Shown: positions 1-13,000 of the stretch, piece after piece
How the letters are laid out: the number at the start of each line of letters is the position of its first letter
Position numbering within the stretch: the stretch's first letter is position 1
Assembly: GCA_029207755.1 (NCBI GenBank)
Contig: JARCOQ010000008.1
Span: 26,959,021 to 27,023,020 of the forward strand
DNA length: 64,000 bases
Direction: 5' to 3'
DNA from: Chamaea fasciata
Taxonomy: Eukaryota; Chordata; Aves; Passeriformes; Sylviidae
Program-made: the position numbers and the translations under genes
The notes under the pieces: generated by a model
Told to the model about the DNA's origin: nothing
The model's input: the letters and a program-made list of their open reading frames with translations, nothing else
The model's database searches: none

Positions 1-3000
1 TCATTTTTGTGCCAAGGCTTAACTTAGAGAGAGTAACCTGTTGGGTGAATTGGGTTTTCTTTTTCTTTTTTCTTTTTTTTATTTTTGGCTATCTATCTTG
101 ACAAAGAAGGTGAATCTCTTGGTGTAACTTGTTGAAGAGGAGGGATGAGCAGAAGTACTAGCAGGAATTTCTGTGTGGGTTGGGTTTGGTCTGGTTTTGT
201 GTCAGAGATAGATGCAGTTTTTAATGCTAACTTGAGAGGGGAGGGGAAGAGGAAAAATCTACTTCCTTCCCCTCCTCAGGGCAGATTATACAGTAGGGAC
301 TGTCTCATAACATGGTGCTTTATTCGGAGTGAGGTGTTAGCCACTGATTTACATTTCTAAAGCTTCCTTAATATGCACGTGCCTGTTCTGCTTGCCTAAT
401 TAATATATACCTGTTTTTGGCCAACAGGACGAGCAGTAGCACCAGAAGTGATGTGCCCTGTTTTTCCATTACCATGTGTTATAGTTGTTAGTGACTTGTT
501 TTAAGCTCACAGAGCTGAGCATTAGGAGGTTGGGAAGGTGTGGATCTTTGAGACCTGACTAGTTCCAGAGGATTTTGGCTGCAATCACAGTTGTGCTGGT
601 GTTGGAACTACTGACTAGAAAGAAAAACCATTTCAGGACTGGCTGTTCCACACAGCTTTCTTCCCTTTTCTTTAAATTATGGAGTTTTTAGGTAGTGCAA
701 ATAAGTCAGCCTGACTGAGCAGTGTTGTTTATGTAGTGAGCAGAAATAACTCTTGTGATATCCCAAACCCCAAATAATCTAGAGTCAGAGAAACCCTTTG
801 GCATCTTTATTTGCAAAATGACTGTACAGATAGGTGTTTATAGAGGGTGGTAAAATTAATTTGTAAATCTCTGAAGCGACATAATGAATATATCCACTGC
901 TGCTTAGTGCCTAGGATGTTTGATTTGAAGCCAGGAATGCCCACAAACACTTTATAGCAAGAGTTAACACTTAAAAAGTACTCAAGTTTAAATTGGTGTC
1001 TCTGCATAACCAGGGCAGTAATCTTTGGAGCTGGAGTTGGCTCTGTAGGCAAATTCCTGGCAGCTCTAACAACATTTCTAGGGCTTGGAGGGGCATAAAT
1101 TGAACCTGAAGAGGTGTCACGACCTGCCAGCTGGCCTATAAATCTCAGACCAGGGCGCAGTTGTGACTACTTTCTTCTACAAGAAACTCTTTTCACTCCA
1201 GACTTTTTTCTTTAAAAGCTAATATAGATCCTTGACTATGAACCTCTAAGTTATGAGTAACAGTTACCAAATATGCTAAATCAGTGTAGCCAGATGTGGT
1301 AATTACAGTGCATCATCAGTGCTGACATGTAGCAGTTTCTTCAGTGGTAGAAATATAATGAATTAAAAGTAAATTAAATGTTTCATTTCAAACTTCCTAG
1401 AGCGTTTATTCTTGTTTCTTCACTTGCATCATTCATATTTTGGGGTTGACTCTTAAAAAGGAAAGAAAAAAGGGTGGAAGGGACAGGGGATGAAGTGGGG
1501 GGGTTACAAAATCTTGGCAAAACTAAATGTAAAGCTCAAATTAAAACTACATGTGTATATATTTTTTTCTTTTATAAAACCTTTCTTTGAGAATCTTTGT
1601 GCTTTTTGAGCTAAGATCTTTTCCAAGACTGGTACTGTTACTTCATTGGCAGTAAATTTGTTTTAAAATGAGCTCCTTCTCTCAAAGAGGTGCCCCTGGT
1701 CTGCCAGTTCATTTGTGCACAGTCATATAGTCTTCCTAAGCACTGTGAAATTGTTTTATTGAAAAAATAAATAACAAAGCTTTTCTTTAGAATGAATCAT
1801 TTAGCAAACAGGTTAGTTCACAGCCAGAGAAAGGGTTGTCTTGGCAGGAATGGATGCCATACCTTTTTAAATCCATGGCTCCACAAATGCTTTACAGTGG
1901 CATAAGTTGTTGCTGCCACAGGAAGAAAAGATGTTGCTTTCGTTATTGCGTTTGTCCTTGTTTTCTCATACCCCTTGGCAGAAGAAACAGTTTTTTAGCA
2001 GCCAGGCAGTAAGCTAAGTCAAGAAAATGCTGTGGCTGAAAATAATCAGTATAATTTCGTTATGTAGTTTCCAGCTGGAGCGATTCTCCAATCTGGTTCC
2101 CCATGTGCCTCCCCAAATGTGGTGAAGAAGCATTTAGAGGTGATACCAGGCTTAAGTTTGCTCAAAATGCTGTTGAGCATGTATCCTATTCACTGTATGC
2201 ATCCTTACAGTGAATTTTTTACTGAGAAAAGTATTCTGGATTTGCAATCATTGATATAGTTAAACCTGAGATTGCTGAATTTCTCGTTAATCAAGGAAAA
2301 AAGGAAAGGCAAAAACAACAAGAAGCAACCACAAGGGATGTTGCCATGTAAGCCAAAAATGTATCAGAGTCATTAAGTAGCAAAGACTGATATCTTATGA
2401 ATATTGACAATGAGACAGAGGGATGAGGTTGTAAATGATGCAGTTGAGATTTAACTTACTAGTCACAAAGTCAGAATTTGAGCAGTAACTCTGCTTTTTG
2501 TCCACTGATCTTATCTTAGGTGTCTGTCAAGCCACTTAATCTTTCTGCTTTTTTATGTCTTCTGTTTTTAATTAGAAAAATGCCTGACTTGAACTTTTCA
2601 CCAAACTGCAGTCACACACAGTACATAGACTGGATTCTTTTCAAGAATCTACTGCTTTTGTAGCTATGTCAGTGACTGAAGAATGTCAGTGTCATGTATA
2701 CTGTTTACTGACACCGTGGTATGTTCCAAATGGGAGGCATGAACTCAGTGCGAGTTATCCGTGTTCTTTTGGGGCAGATCAAAAGGTGTGAGGTTTTTTC
2801 CCCCAGCTTCATCTCAGGTTTAAAGTTGTGTATTGACCTGGTAGTTTTCCTCATCTCTTACCACTCTTTTGAAGCTTTATGTTTCTCCAAATGCATTCAG
2901 CCATTTTTACAGACTTACTTGCTTAGTGAAACACTAAGAAGCTTGTTACTTTGTTTATCTTTTAGAAGTTTTTGTAAAATAGATGTTGTCTGTAAATGCT

Positions 3001-6000
3001 GCTGTTGATGTTGTTTATTATACGTTCTGCTTTTCTGTTAACTTGAGTTCAGCTTGGACAAAAGTTAGGTTATGCTTTTTCTTCCAATTGTTTAAGATCC
3101 GTGGGTGGAATGTTCACTGAGTAGTACGAGTGGTGAGAGGACAAGAATTCTGTTTTGCTGGCATCCCTTATCTTACTTTTCGTCCTGTTCCCATGCAAAA
3201 CTGAACTACATCTTCCCCCACTGCACCTCTGGAATTCCCAGAGCTCAAAAGCCAGGAACAGCCCTGGTTTATTACCTGAAGATTCCATCAGCTCAGTCAT
3301 ACCAGTCTGGTCTGTCAAGGGCACCCCTCAACAGCTGGAATACTGGCTCTCCTGGTACTCGTGGTTTGTGAGGAAAGACAAGTTGGTTGGGGGGAACTTG
3401 AAAGCTGTTTTTATCTGGGGTCACCAACAACTATGAAATAATTGGGAACAAAAATGTTGGTCAAGAATTTGAAATAAAGTGGTGTTTTGAGTAACGGAGA
3501 GCTCCAGAGGATTTAAAAATCTAAATATTTTAAAATTGAGTATTTGTTGTGTAAGTTCTGTGCTATCCATAGTACTAACTGGGAGAGGGAAAAGATAATG
3601 TAGATGGAGGAGAAATGATAACATAAATAATGTAAATACAGGCATTTGGAATATGCACCTTTTTTAAAATTTCTGGATTGCTTTCTATGGGGTAGCAAGG
3701 TCAGCCTTACAAGACAGATAGATAGTAAGTACAGGGTCTTATGGAAGCAGAACTGTACTTCGTGGAAGCCAGCGGTGTTTCAGTAAAAAAACCTGACCCT
3801 GCCTAACCCACTATTTACATAATCTTCTCATGGCTAATGGACTGTTAATTGTATTCCAGTTTCTGTATGTGCAAAGTTTTAGGTAAAAGCTTCCTGGTGG
3901 TTTAAGATGAAAGACAGAAATTATGAGAATGGATGCTCTCTGAGTAGTTTTTTATCTCGGAATACTCCTTACTTACGCATGCATGAAATTTGATATGGAG
4001 GTTGCAAAATGAAATGGTTTTGTCCTTATTATAATGAAGAAAACAAGGTCTTGTATAAACCAGTCCAAGGGCTGTGTGTAATAGTGGAATTGAACTAAGC
4101 TGTTTAGACTTTTGGAGTATAAAATAAGATAAAAAAGGGCTGTATCTGTAGTGATTATTTGAAATAAAATTAAGAAATCTATCTAGAATGCAAAAATCAT
4201 TAAGGAGTACCAGTGACTTTGGAGAGAGATTATTTGTGTTGATCCAACTACAACATCAGAGATGCATTGTGATAGTTGATGTTACTCAGTAATCCACTCT
4301 GGTTTATTAAAAGACTTGTAGAATATTGATGGCCACTTGCTGAATATTTGTGGATGTAAATATTAAATACATAATGCTGTTCCTGGCATGGTGCTGATTA
4401 AGGAGATTAAGAAGAAAATGCTGCTAAAAATGTTAGAAAATCAGTCATCAAATAAAATGAGTGCTCCGAGTGTTCAAGTTCCAAAATAAAGCTCAGCTGA
4501 CAAGGGTAGTAATAATATAAATATTTGAGCATGCCCCTTTTTGTGTGTGTTAAGGCTATAAAGTTTTGGATAAAAACTTTTTCCCACGTGATCTTCTGTC
4601 TGAAAGTATTGACATGAGTGTTTGCTTAAACTTCTGAAAGAGCTTTAGGGGACCGCAGCTGGACAAAATCAGTTGTGTGTTCCAAAGCAGAGGCGCTGTC
4701 TGTGTGTGTGGGGGGGGTGTGCCAGTGCTTCCTGGGGTGTCAGCCTGGAATTGGTGGTGAGGTGGAACACAAGGCAAGGGAGGCTGAGCCGCTGTGCCCG
4801 TGGGAGCAGCGGAGTGCCTGCCCCGAGGGCTGCGAGCAGAGCAGCCGCTTCAGGGCCACGGCAGGCGAGCATTTCAGTCTCGGTGCAATGCTCCATGCCC
4901 TGGCACTGTTGGAAAGGAGAGAGGAAGGAAGGGAGCAGCTGGCAGCAATCTGTGCCGTTTGCAGAGTAAATTGTTTGGCCTGCAGTGTGCTACCAGAGTT
5001 TCTGGGGCTGGTGCTGCAGGCTGGTTTAGTTGTCTGAAAGTTTAGCATTCTTAACTCACAGCGAATTTTATTTGAAGTCCTGCTTTCCCGCTGAGCTGCC
5101 TCTGCAAAGAGCTCAAAGGCTTTGGGCTTTCTGGTGCTCTTAATCACAGTGCTCATGAGAAACCTGCAGGTGGAACACCAAATAAAACCAACATGTTTGA
5201 CAATATAATGGGGGGAGAAATTTAATCTGTAAACCTTAATGCTGAACAAGCAATTTAATTCTTACCGATATATTCTGTATCAAAAAGAATTTAAAAATTG
5301 ATTAAATCAAATCAGTAGTTGGAAGATAAAAACCTTCAAGAAGTTGAAACAGAGACTTCCACAAAACAAACTTGGCAGTATGAATGTTTTGAGTCTTTTT
5401 CTTATGTAATAGTATCAATAAGCCTGTGCACAGTATATTAAAATCCTTCTACATAGCACTCTAATGAATGTACAGTTAGGATGGGCATTGAAATAATTTC
5501 TTTGTTATGAAGATTATTGGGAAATGCCTTCTTTCTCCTGAGAATAAAAGAACAAAATATTTAATCCCAAATGCGTACCTTCCTGTATTTGTGAGACACT
5601 GAATAAATAGAAGAATTGATAAGCTGTGTCTCTGGAGGTAGAAATTCTCCCCAGCCTTCCAGCCTGAAGGGTTTTATATTCACAACTGTGTATGGCAGTG
5701 TTGTCAAAAACTGAGGATAAACCAGAGAGAAGCAGAACTAGTGTTTTGCTGCTAGTGGCATCTTTAGATGAGCGAGAAAATTGACTGGAGAGTTTGGAAA
5801 AGTTATTGGTAGGAGGGATGCTTGGAGCTTGAGGAGAGTAGCAGCTCCATTTGTAGGTCACTACTTAAAGCCCTAAGAAGATCAGGGTGATACAAATGAT
5901 GTGTATTTCTAACACTGCCTTTGTAAAGATAGGGGGGTTTAACCCTCCAATTCTCTAGCAAACCTGAATGGTGTTAACTATAGACACCGTTTGCATGATA

Positions 6001-7450
6001 TTGAGATGAAATCTTCTTCCTTTAAAGCTCACAGTTGGAGCTTTCTCATGGCTTAGTTATTTGAAACCTATGGTTTTGGAGAAATTTACTTCATTAAAAA
6101 AACGGACAGGCTCATCTGCTGCCTCCGTGCTGCTGTGGTCTGCAAACATGCGTAGGTGACATCCTAGCAACTGCGTAGCTGTAAATCCTGAATAGGGATC
6201 CATTCCTTCTCTGGGTGTGTGTAAATGGTGTATTTCTAAGGAAGCTCGTGTGCATATGAACGGTAACCCTCCTGAGGAGTTGACAAAAACCAGGAAGGGA
6301 CGTTTTTGCCACTTGGTAGTTATTGAAGACAATAGCTACTGTTAGTTATTGTTAATAAAAAGTATTATCATGATCATTTGAAGTCTGAACAAAAAGTATA
6401 GCTGCAAAGATGCAAGGAATAGTAAGTCCCATGAAGGTAATGATTATTCATCTATTTTTTTCAAAGTTCATCTTGTATGGGGCCCTCATGTCTTCATAAA
6501 GAAAGAAATAAACAGAAGAAATTATTTTCTGATCAGTATTTTAATTAGAAAATTTATTACGTGGATGTTTTGGTCTTGGGTTTTTTTTTCAAGTTTTGGA
6601 AAAAAATAGGAGCTGTGATAAAAAACTTTCAGTGAGCCATTCAGGTGGTGCTCACCCAGCACAAGCTCTTCTCCAGTAATTGTGGGCTTGTGTTGCTTCT
6701 CCAGTGCTGCTCTGTACTGGCTGCGCCAGTACCGAAGGTGGCTTTGACATCAGGCAGGTTTGGAGCACCTGGCTGACTTATCCTCACGGATGCGTGTCCA
6801 TGAAATAGCCGATGCTCTGAGACCATGAGAAAAGGGTATAAATGCTGCCTTTCAGGTTTTAGGCAGTGAGTGAGATGCCTGAGCCGAGGAGAATGTCTCG
6901 GGATCACCTTACCGCGGCAGCGAAGGGACAAACCAGCACGCCGAGGTGAACACCCAACCTTGTTGCTGAGCTACCGGGGCTAAGCCCAGCCTTTGTAACA
7001 CCTACTCGGGCAGCAATTGCAGTTATTAAGAGCAGCCGGAGATGTCATTAGCTGGGAGCATCCCTTTCATTGGGGAAAGGGGGGGAAGGGGGCGGGGGCC
7101 GTGTGATTCATGCCGGAGCCATCAGAAGATGCTTTTATCCAGTGTGGCAAAACCGGGAGAGGTCCTGCCATATATATTTATATATATGCTATATTTTGTT
7201 AACGTTTTTCTGTTGTTGAGTCTCCTGCTGTGAGATGTTTGCTGTTGTTTCCTAGAGAGAATAGCAAACTCTATAAATCGAGTAGTCGGGTTTTACTGAA
7301 CTCCAAACCCATGAGAAGTTTAATTTGTACCCTGCAGGGAGGACCAGGCACTCACTGGACTGCCTGTGAGTGGAGTTGTTAATAGTTATCAGTAACCATT
7401 AAACAGTTTGAAAATATTTGTTCTTTGAGTGTAACATGAGCTCTGCTGTA

Positions 7451-7490
7451 AGGGAAAGAAAGTAGAAGGGAGGGAAAGAAAGTAGAAGGG
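7451..7490. repeat. Two exact tandem copies of a 20-bp purine unit
   Basis: agggaaagaaagtagaaggg occurs twice back to back (7451-7470 and 7471-7490), followed by more purines. It lies just left of the SINE, separated by about 40 bp. Confidence 0.9.
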
Positions 7491-7530
7491 GGGGAAAAAG
7501 CGTGGGACAGCACAGGATAAAAATGTCACT

Positions 7531-7642
7531 TTCACAGAATGACAGACTATTCTGAGTTGAAAGGAACCCACAAATATCATCGAGTCTAACTCTCAATGGC
7601 CCATACAGGGACTGAACCCACAATCTTGATGCTATTAGCACC
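7531..7642 (-). mobile_element. TguSINE1-like SINE (tRNA-Ile head, CR1 tail), 5'-truncated
   Basis: Read on the minus strand, it begins ggtgctaatagcatcaagat, then tgtgggttcagtccc, which matches the anticodon-arm to T-arm part of a tRNA-Ile gene including a degenerate B box. It continues with cgatgatatttgtgggttcc and ends attctgtga, the terminal motif of avian CR1. This head-plus-tail structure is that of the passerine TguSINE1 family. The A-box half of the tRNA is missing, so the copy is 5'-truncated. Boundaries are good to about 5 bp at the CR1 end and less certain at the tRNA end. Confidence 0.75.
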
Positions 7643-10083
7643 GATGTTGCCATTAGAAAGTTAGTGAAATTTTTCACAAGAAAATGTAATAAAAATGTAT
7701 CTTTGCTCTTTGAAAACTCTTGAGATTGCGGTTTTATTGAATACAAAGAAATTAATTTTGTTTCATAAAAGTTGACTGGTTACAAAGCATTAATATTTTT
7801 GGTTGCCGTTTGTTTAAGGAGGAAGGACTTTAGTAAGTGAAACATTTGTTACACTTCTGCTGACTTGCGCCAAATACAGCTGCTGATGATTCAAATCATA
7901 TGCAAAGTAGTACACAATTAATTCCGTGTTGACAGCCCTGGTGATTTAAGTCAGAAAACAACCAGAAGTCCTGCAGATCTTCCCACAGCTGCTGCACTAC
8001 TTCTTCAGGGACTTTATCCCACATTAGTCATTCTGGGTCCAGTTAATCTTCGAGTCCTCTGCTGAGGTTTCCGAAATGGCGAACACACTGTGAAACTAGT
8101 TTGACCCAGCAGAAACTGAAGGTTTGCTCGTGGGTAGTCTGAGGTAGTATGTGTAGTACTCCAGGCTGGAGTCAAAGTGCTTCTGTCACCGGCAGGGAAT
8201 TTGGCTGAGATAACTGGTTAATTGCACTTTTTAAAGATGACCTACAGAGGAATTGAGAAGGATCTCAAATGTTCTGCTCAGTAAGGGGAGATTTTCCACT
8301 AGTTTTAGACAAGCTACTGAAAGCTTCGTGCAACATAGAGTGTTTTTCTAGATTTGCTGTTGCAGGTGCTGAATTGATTTCACTTGTATTATTATATTAA
8401 AGTTTAAGTAGAAGTTATCATGTGTTGAGAAAATAAATCAACAGTTCAATGCCTTGGTCTTTCAAGACTGGGGTTACAGACTCGATTAATGAAAGAAAAG
8501 TGTGGGTTTGCATGTATAGATGGTTAACCTTAAGGTTTCTGTTTGAGCTGATGTTTAATAAATCTGTTATTGCCTGAGAAATAATTGTTTTCCTGAGACC
8601 AACAAAAAACACTTTGAATGAATTTGATGAGGTTGACATTTGGTATTTGCATTATACAACGTTTCAGAGATGCTGTGTATTTCTGAAGTTGCCTGCTGGC
8701 CCAGATGACTTCCATTCCTGCTATTCTCCCCAGAACCTGAAAAGAAGTAACTCTGAGAATTTGCTTAGACAGGCTCAGTTTACAAACTTTTTCTGAGATT
8801 TTTTTCTTTGAGCTGTGATATGTTGTGTTTGATTTAACTGATACATCAAGTAAACCAATGATGGTGATTGCAAAGTTGAATATGAAATACTTGAAGATCA
8901 GGGTAGAGGAAGGTGGCAAACATTACTTACTTAGATATTACTTACTGATTAAACCAGATTATTTCTGAAAATAAAAATTTGTCTGGCGCAGAATTTTGAG
9001 AGGTGTACTAAATCTGCTAATTACTAGCTTCCTAAATATGTGGTTAGAAATTTATCCCATTTCTTTGTTGTGAATGTATAAATATTGAGGTAAAAGATTG
9101 CAAGATGGTGGCTTTATAGAAATAGAGAAACCCTTAAGCTTCAGGCAGAGTAAGCATAATGTCTGCATTTCTTTGCATTTAATTTTTTTAACACTTTGAC
9201 CTTTATTCTCATGCAATAATTTATTAATGTATTGATAACTTTATTTTTATTTTATTACATTTAAGCATCTTAGGTATAATAACTCTTAAGCTATTATTTC
9301 CATTTATTGTTATAAAGGTGCTCTTAGCTTGAAAAATATGTTGCGTAGAAACTGCTCAGTGCTATTTATGTGCCTTCTCTTTAAAAACAACTGTTTAATT
9401 TTTCAGATCATCACTGTAAAAACGATGTTTCCTTGGGGTCAGAGCTGTTTTTTTCATAAATTACGTATGAGCATATGAGCTGGCTTTTTGCACCTAGAAG
9501 TTAGTTTTATAAACTTAGTTTTGTAGATGTGATATCTAAGTGCTATTTATTCAACTTGCTTGCCCCAGACTGTTTCCTAGCAGTTGTTAAAAGCACTTGT
9601 TAATGGAATGCTATCTCCTAATTCAGTAGGCTTTGCTACCTGCTTTTAAACTGGCCTAGATACCAAACAGTAGTAAATTCGTAAGTAATTTGCTGTACTT
9701 GGCTCCTAAAGTTTTCCAGTGCACTGGTTATTGCAGTTGTACTGGCTGCGTTTCCAGTTCTGTTGAATGTCAGTGAGTAAGGAAAGCCTAAAAGGAAAAA
9801 TGATAAAATGACATTTTAACACTCTGTTGGGCAAGTCAGTGTTGACATTTTCCAAAAAAGGTGTTATGCAAGTTCTTTATGGATATTCTGTGTGTTTCTT
9901 GTGGGGTATACATTTGCCTTTGAGAAAAACAGCCATCAAAAAATATGAGGGGGGGAAAGAAAGCTGTCCACATTTTATTTTCAGAAACTAAATTTTTGGA
10001 ATTAGAATGTAATGTGTGCAGATAGAAAGGTAGATGCTACAATAAATCTACCTGCTGTGTACTAAATCCTGTTATCTTTTCAG

Positions 10084-13000
10084 AAAAAAGCCAAAGGCCA
10101 GCTCCTGTTTGAACAAATCATGTATCATCTGGACCTTATAGAAAGCGACTACTTTGGATTAAGGTTCATGGATTCAGCGCAAGTGGCAGTGAGTAATGCT
10201 CTTTTTTAAGCAACAGTCTAAAAGTTAAATACTAATATTGACAGAAATGCTGTAAGAAAGTTGCCTTTTGTGGATTATTGTATGTATCAGTTTGAGTAGA
10301 TGGTTCTTCCAAGCCCAAGTTTGTTGGTGTTTTACTGTGTGTTTTTAAAAATGTAACAGGTTTTCAAATCAGAAGCAGAGCACTGTCAGATGTAACCACA
10401 GTTCTTTCCCTTGTCGACCATGCACTTTTATATAGATACTTCAAGTATCTATATAAAAGTATTTAATCCTGCCACGGAGAGTAGCTGCAAGTTAAGAGAG
10501 TCTTTAGGCAAGGAATGTTTTTTTTTCTTTGTCCTGCATCCCTGGAACTTAAACTTGTATTCACTTAACCCAGCATCCCCAGTAAAATGAGATCTGTGTT
10601 TTCCTGCTGCATATGTCAGTCTTACTTGTTAGATGTATAACCTTATTGTTTTTGTGTTTCAAGGCCACTTCAGAATTATTTCGTGCTTAGGATGGCAGAG
10701 GGGAAGCACAGACAGTTGAGCTAAATATCTGAATAGTTCAAGGTCAGCATACAAACATGGAGGCAGTGACTTATATTCCTTTATTTCTGTGAAGGTTTGT
10801 GTTCAGAACAATTTGAAAGTGATCTCCTAAGTGTTGCAGCTTTGTACAGAGGCAAAAAAAAAAATCCATGAACTTGAACCTTTGAAAGAAGCTGCTAGCT
10901 TTGGACACAGTGCTTCACCCCAAAGCACTTGTGACCTCATAGCTTCTTTCCAAAATTATTGTGATCCAATTTTATGTTTAGCGTGTTATTGTAGAGAACA
11001 CACTCCTCAGAGAAAATTGTTGGTTTTCAGCATCTGAAGCAAACTTCATGGCCAGTGGGATTAGCTGCTGCTGGTCTGTCGTTCCCAGTAGTGAAAGTGG
11101 TCTTAAACCCCTTGCAGAAGAGGACATTTAACACTAAGGAGAAAAAGACCATTACACTAACAGATGGATGGCATTCAGAACCATGCATACCAACAGAAAT
11201 GAGAAAACAGCCTATTGCATATTGTTTTATATTTCTCAAAATCATGGTGGCTGTGCTCCGTATTTGCAGTCCAGGATGTTGAGTACTGATAGTGAAGGAC
11301 TCTATTGCATTTATCTTTTTGCTTCAGAAAAACAATAGTCTGTGTGGTTAAGGTATCCTAACTCAGTTTCTGGCATGTGGCTTCTGATGTATTTCACTGT
11401 CCCTAGGATCTCATAAGAGTTCACAGGGGGTTAGTTTTAACTAGCAGAATTATCTATATGATTTTTTTTCTCTTCCTGCTCAGCTAACAAATAAAGCCAT
11501 TTCATCTTGAAATGTGTTAATAAGAGTTAATCTTTTCTGCCACAGCAGTGGCTCATGCCTTGCTTTTGTCTAGCAAATTATTACTGCCAGTCCGGAGAGC
11601 ATGATTGAATCTTTGATACTGCACAATCTACCAGGTACAGGGGATTTCAAACTTGGTTTGCTTCCTTTTCTTAACTATGTGTGAGTGAAAAGCAGCAGAG
11701 TAGAGATAACAGTTTAAACTGGACCTTAATGATGAACTATGTATAATGAAGCAGAAAAGGTTGCATTTTGCCAGAAGACCTGAATGCAGCAGCCAGAGAT
11801 AATTAATTGCTTTAAGAAATGAAGGACTGTTGCGATAGCAGCCATTCCTGCAAAAGGAGCTGGCAAGTTCTAGCAGAAACCCAATCTGCAGCTGGAAACA
11901 AAGAACAGAGACTAATCAAGTGACTTGTCCAAGATTATTCAGGAGGCCTGTTAAATAAACAGTTCTTTTCTGTACACAGAATTGTCCACTGGCTATGAAG
12001 GAGATAATCTTTCTGCTACCAAATTTAAATCTAAGAATATTGCCATACTTGCTAGTTACTTTTACTGATACAAACTAGTGACACGTAGTTATACAAAAGT
12101 TTTAGAAATCCCACACTTGCTTTAACTACTAGTAAGTTTTCAGTAGATTGTTGTGAAGGACTGAAGGATTTGGGTTTTTTTTCATTCTTTCCTGCTGCTG
12201 AAGTGATCATTAGTTGTGTGTTAAAGATTTTCTCGGGAGTGGGGGAAACCCAGATAATGGAAAGTCTTCCTGGCATTTTGGATTTTAGTATTTGAGTAAT
12301 AGCTTCTTTAAAGATGTTCTTGAAACAATTAGTGAAATGAAAGAATAGTTGCTTTCATGTGATTTCTGTGTTCACTCTAGTCTGCTGTTCAGGAAGAGAA
12401 CAGTTTTAGCCTCAAAATCTTATTTAACAAACCTCATTTGCCCAAACTTCTTGAAATATTGCTGGGTCAGGATTTGGGGGGATTTTGTATGTGTTTTGTT
12501 TTTAATTTCTGTAGCAGCAAACTGTTTTAGTAAGGACTTCCAGTACAATCTGTTGTTTGTATTGTCTTCTGTTTAGCAAACTTAATCTCTGATTTTCAGC
12601 AATAGATTGTGCTGTGCAAACCCTCATAAAAAGTAAACTTCTTTACCAGGTCCACTTGAATTCCATTTTAATCACTTGGAATAAATCTCAAGTTTCTTGA
12701 CGTCTGTGTCTGTCCATTCATGTGTTGGTTTTGGGGCTGGTTTTTTTTTTGTTTCGTTCTCACCCCCACTTAAAAGCAGTTCTGTTTCCCTTCTTCTTTG
12801 CACACCCTCACCACTGAGCAGAGCTCCGGTGGGCAGCAGCAACCAGAGCCCAGCAGAGTGAAACGCTATCCGTGCCTGTCATGGGCCTGCCTCTCTGTTG
12901 CCTTCCCATGGAATGTGGAGGAGATGAGAGAAAACAGGAGGGAGATGAAACAGGGGGGCACAGCCAGCCCTGGAGCCTAGAAGGGGCTCTCCTTGCCATT

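Larger units (their letters stand above)
1..10083 (+). other. EPB41L5 intron (upstream part)
   Basis: No exon fitting the EPB41L5 N-terminus was found, and the first recognised exon opens in phase 0, so this is taken as intron. It holds a GC-rich patch at about 4640-5000, a second near 6900-7130, the purine tandem repeat and the SINE at 7.45-7.64 kb. The remainder is AT-rich with small chance ORFs. Confidence 0.75.

Noticed and set aside
4740..5249. 169-codon minus-strand frame in a GC-rich intronic patch
   Set aside because: No domain, and competing plus-strand frames of 98-120 codons overlap it. Composition explains the openness.
1..10083. Search for the EPB41L5 start exon
   Set aside because: No open segment matching the expected N-terminus and ending in a phase-0 donor was found, so the start exon is taken to lie outside the window.
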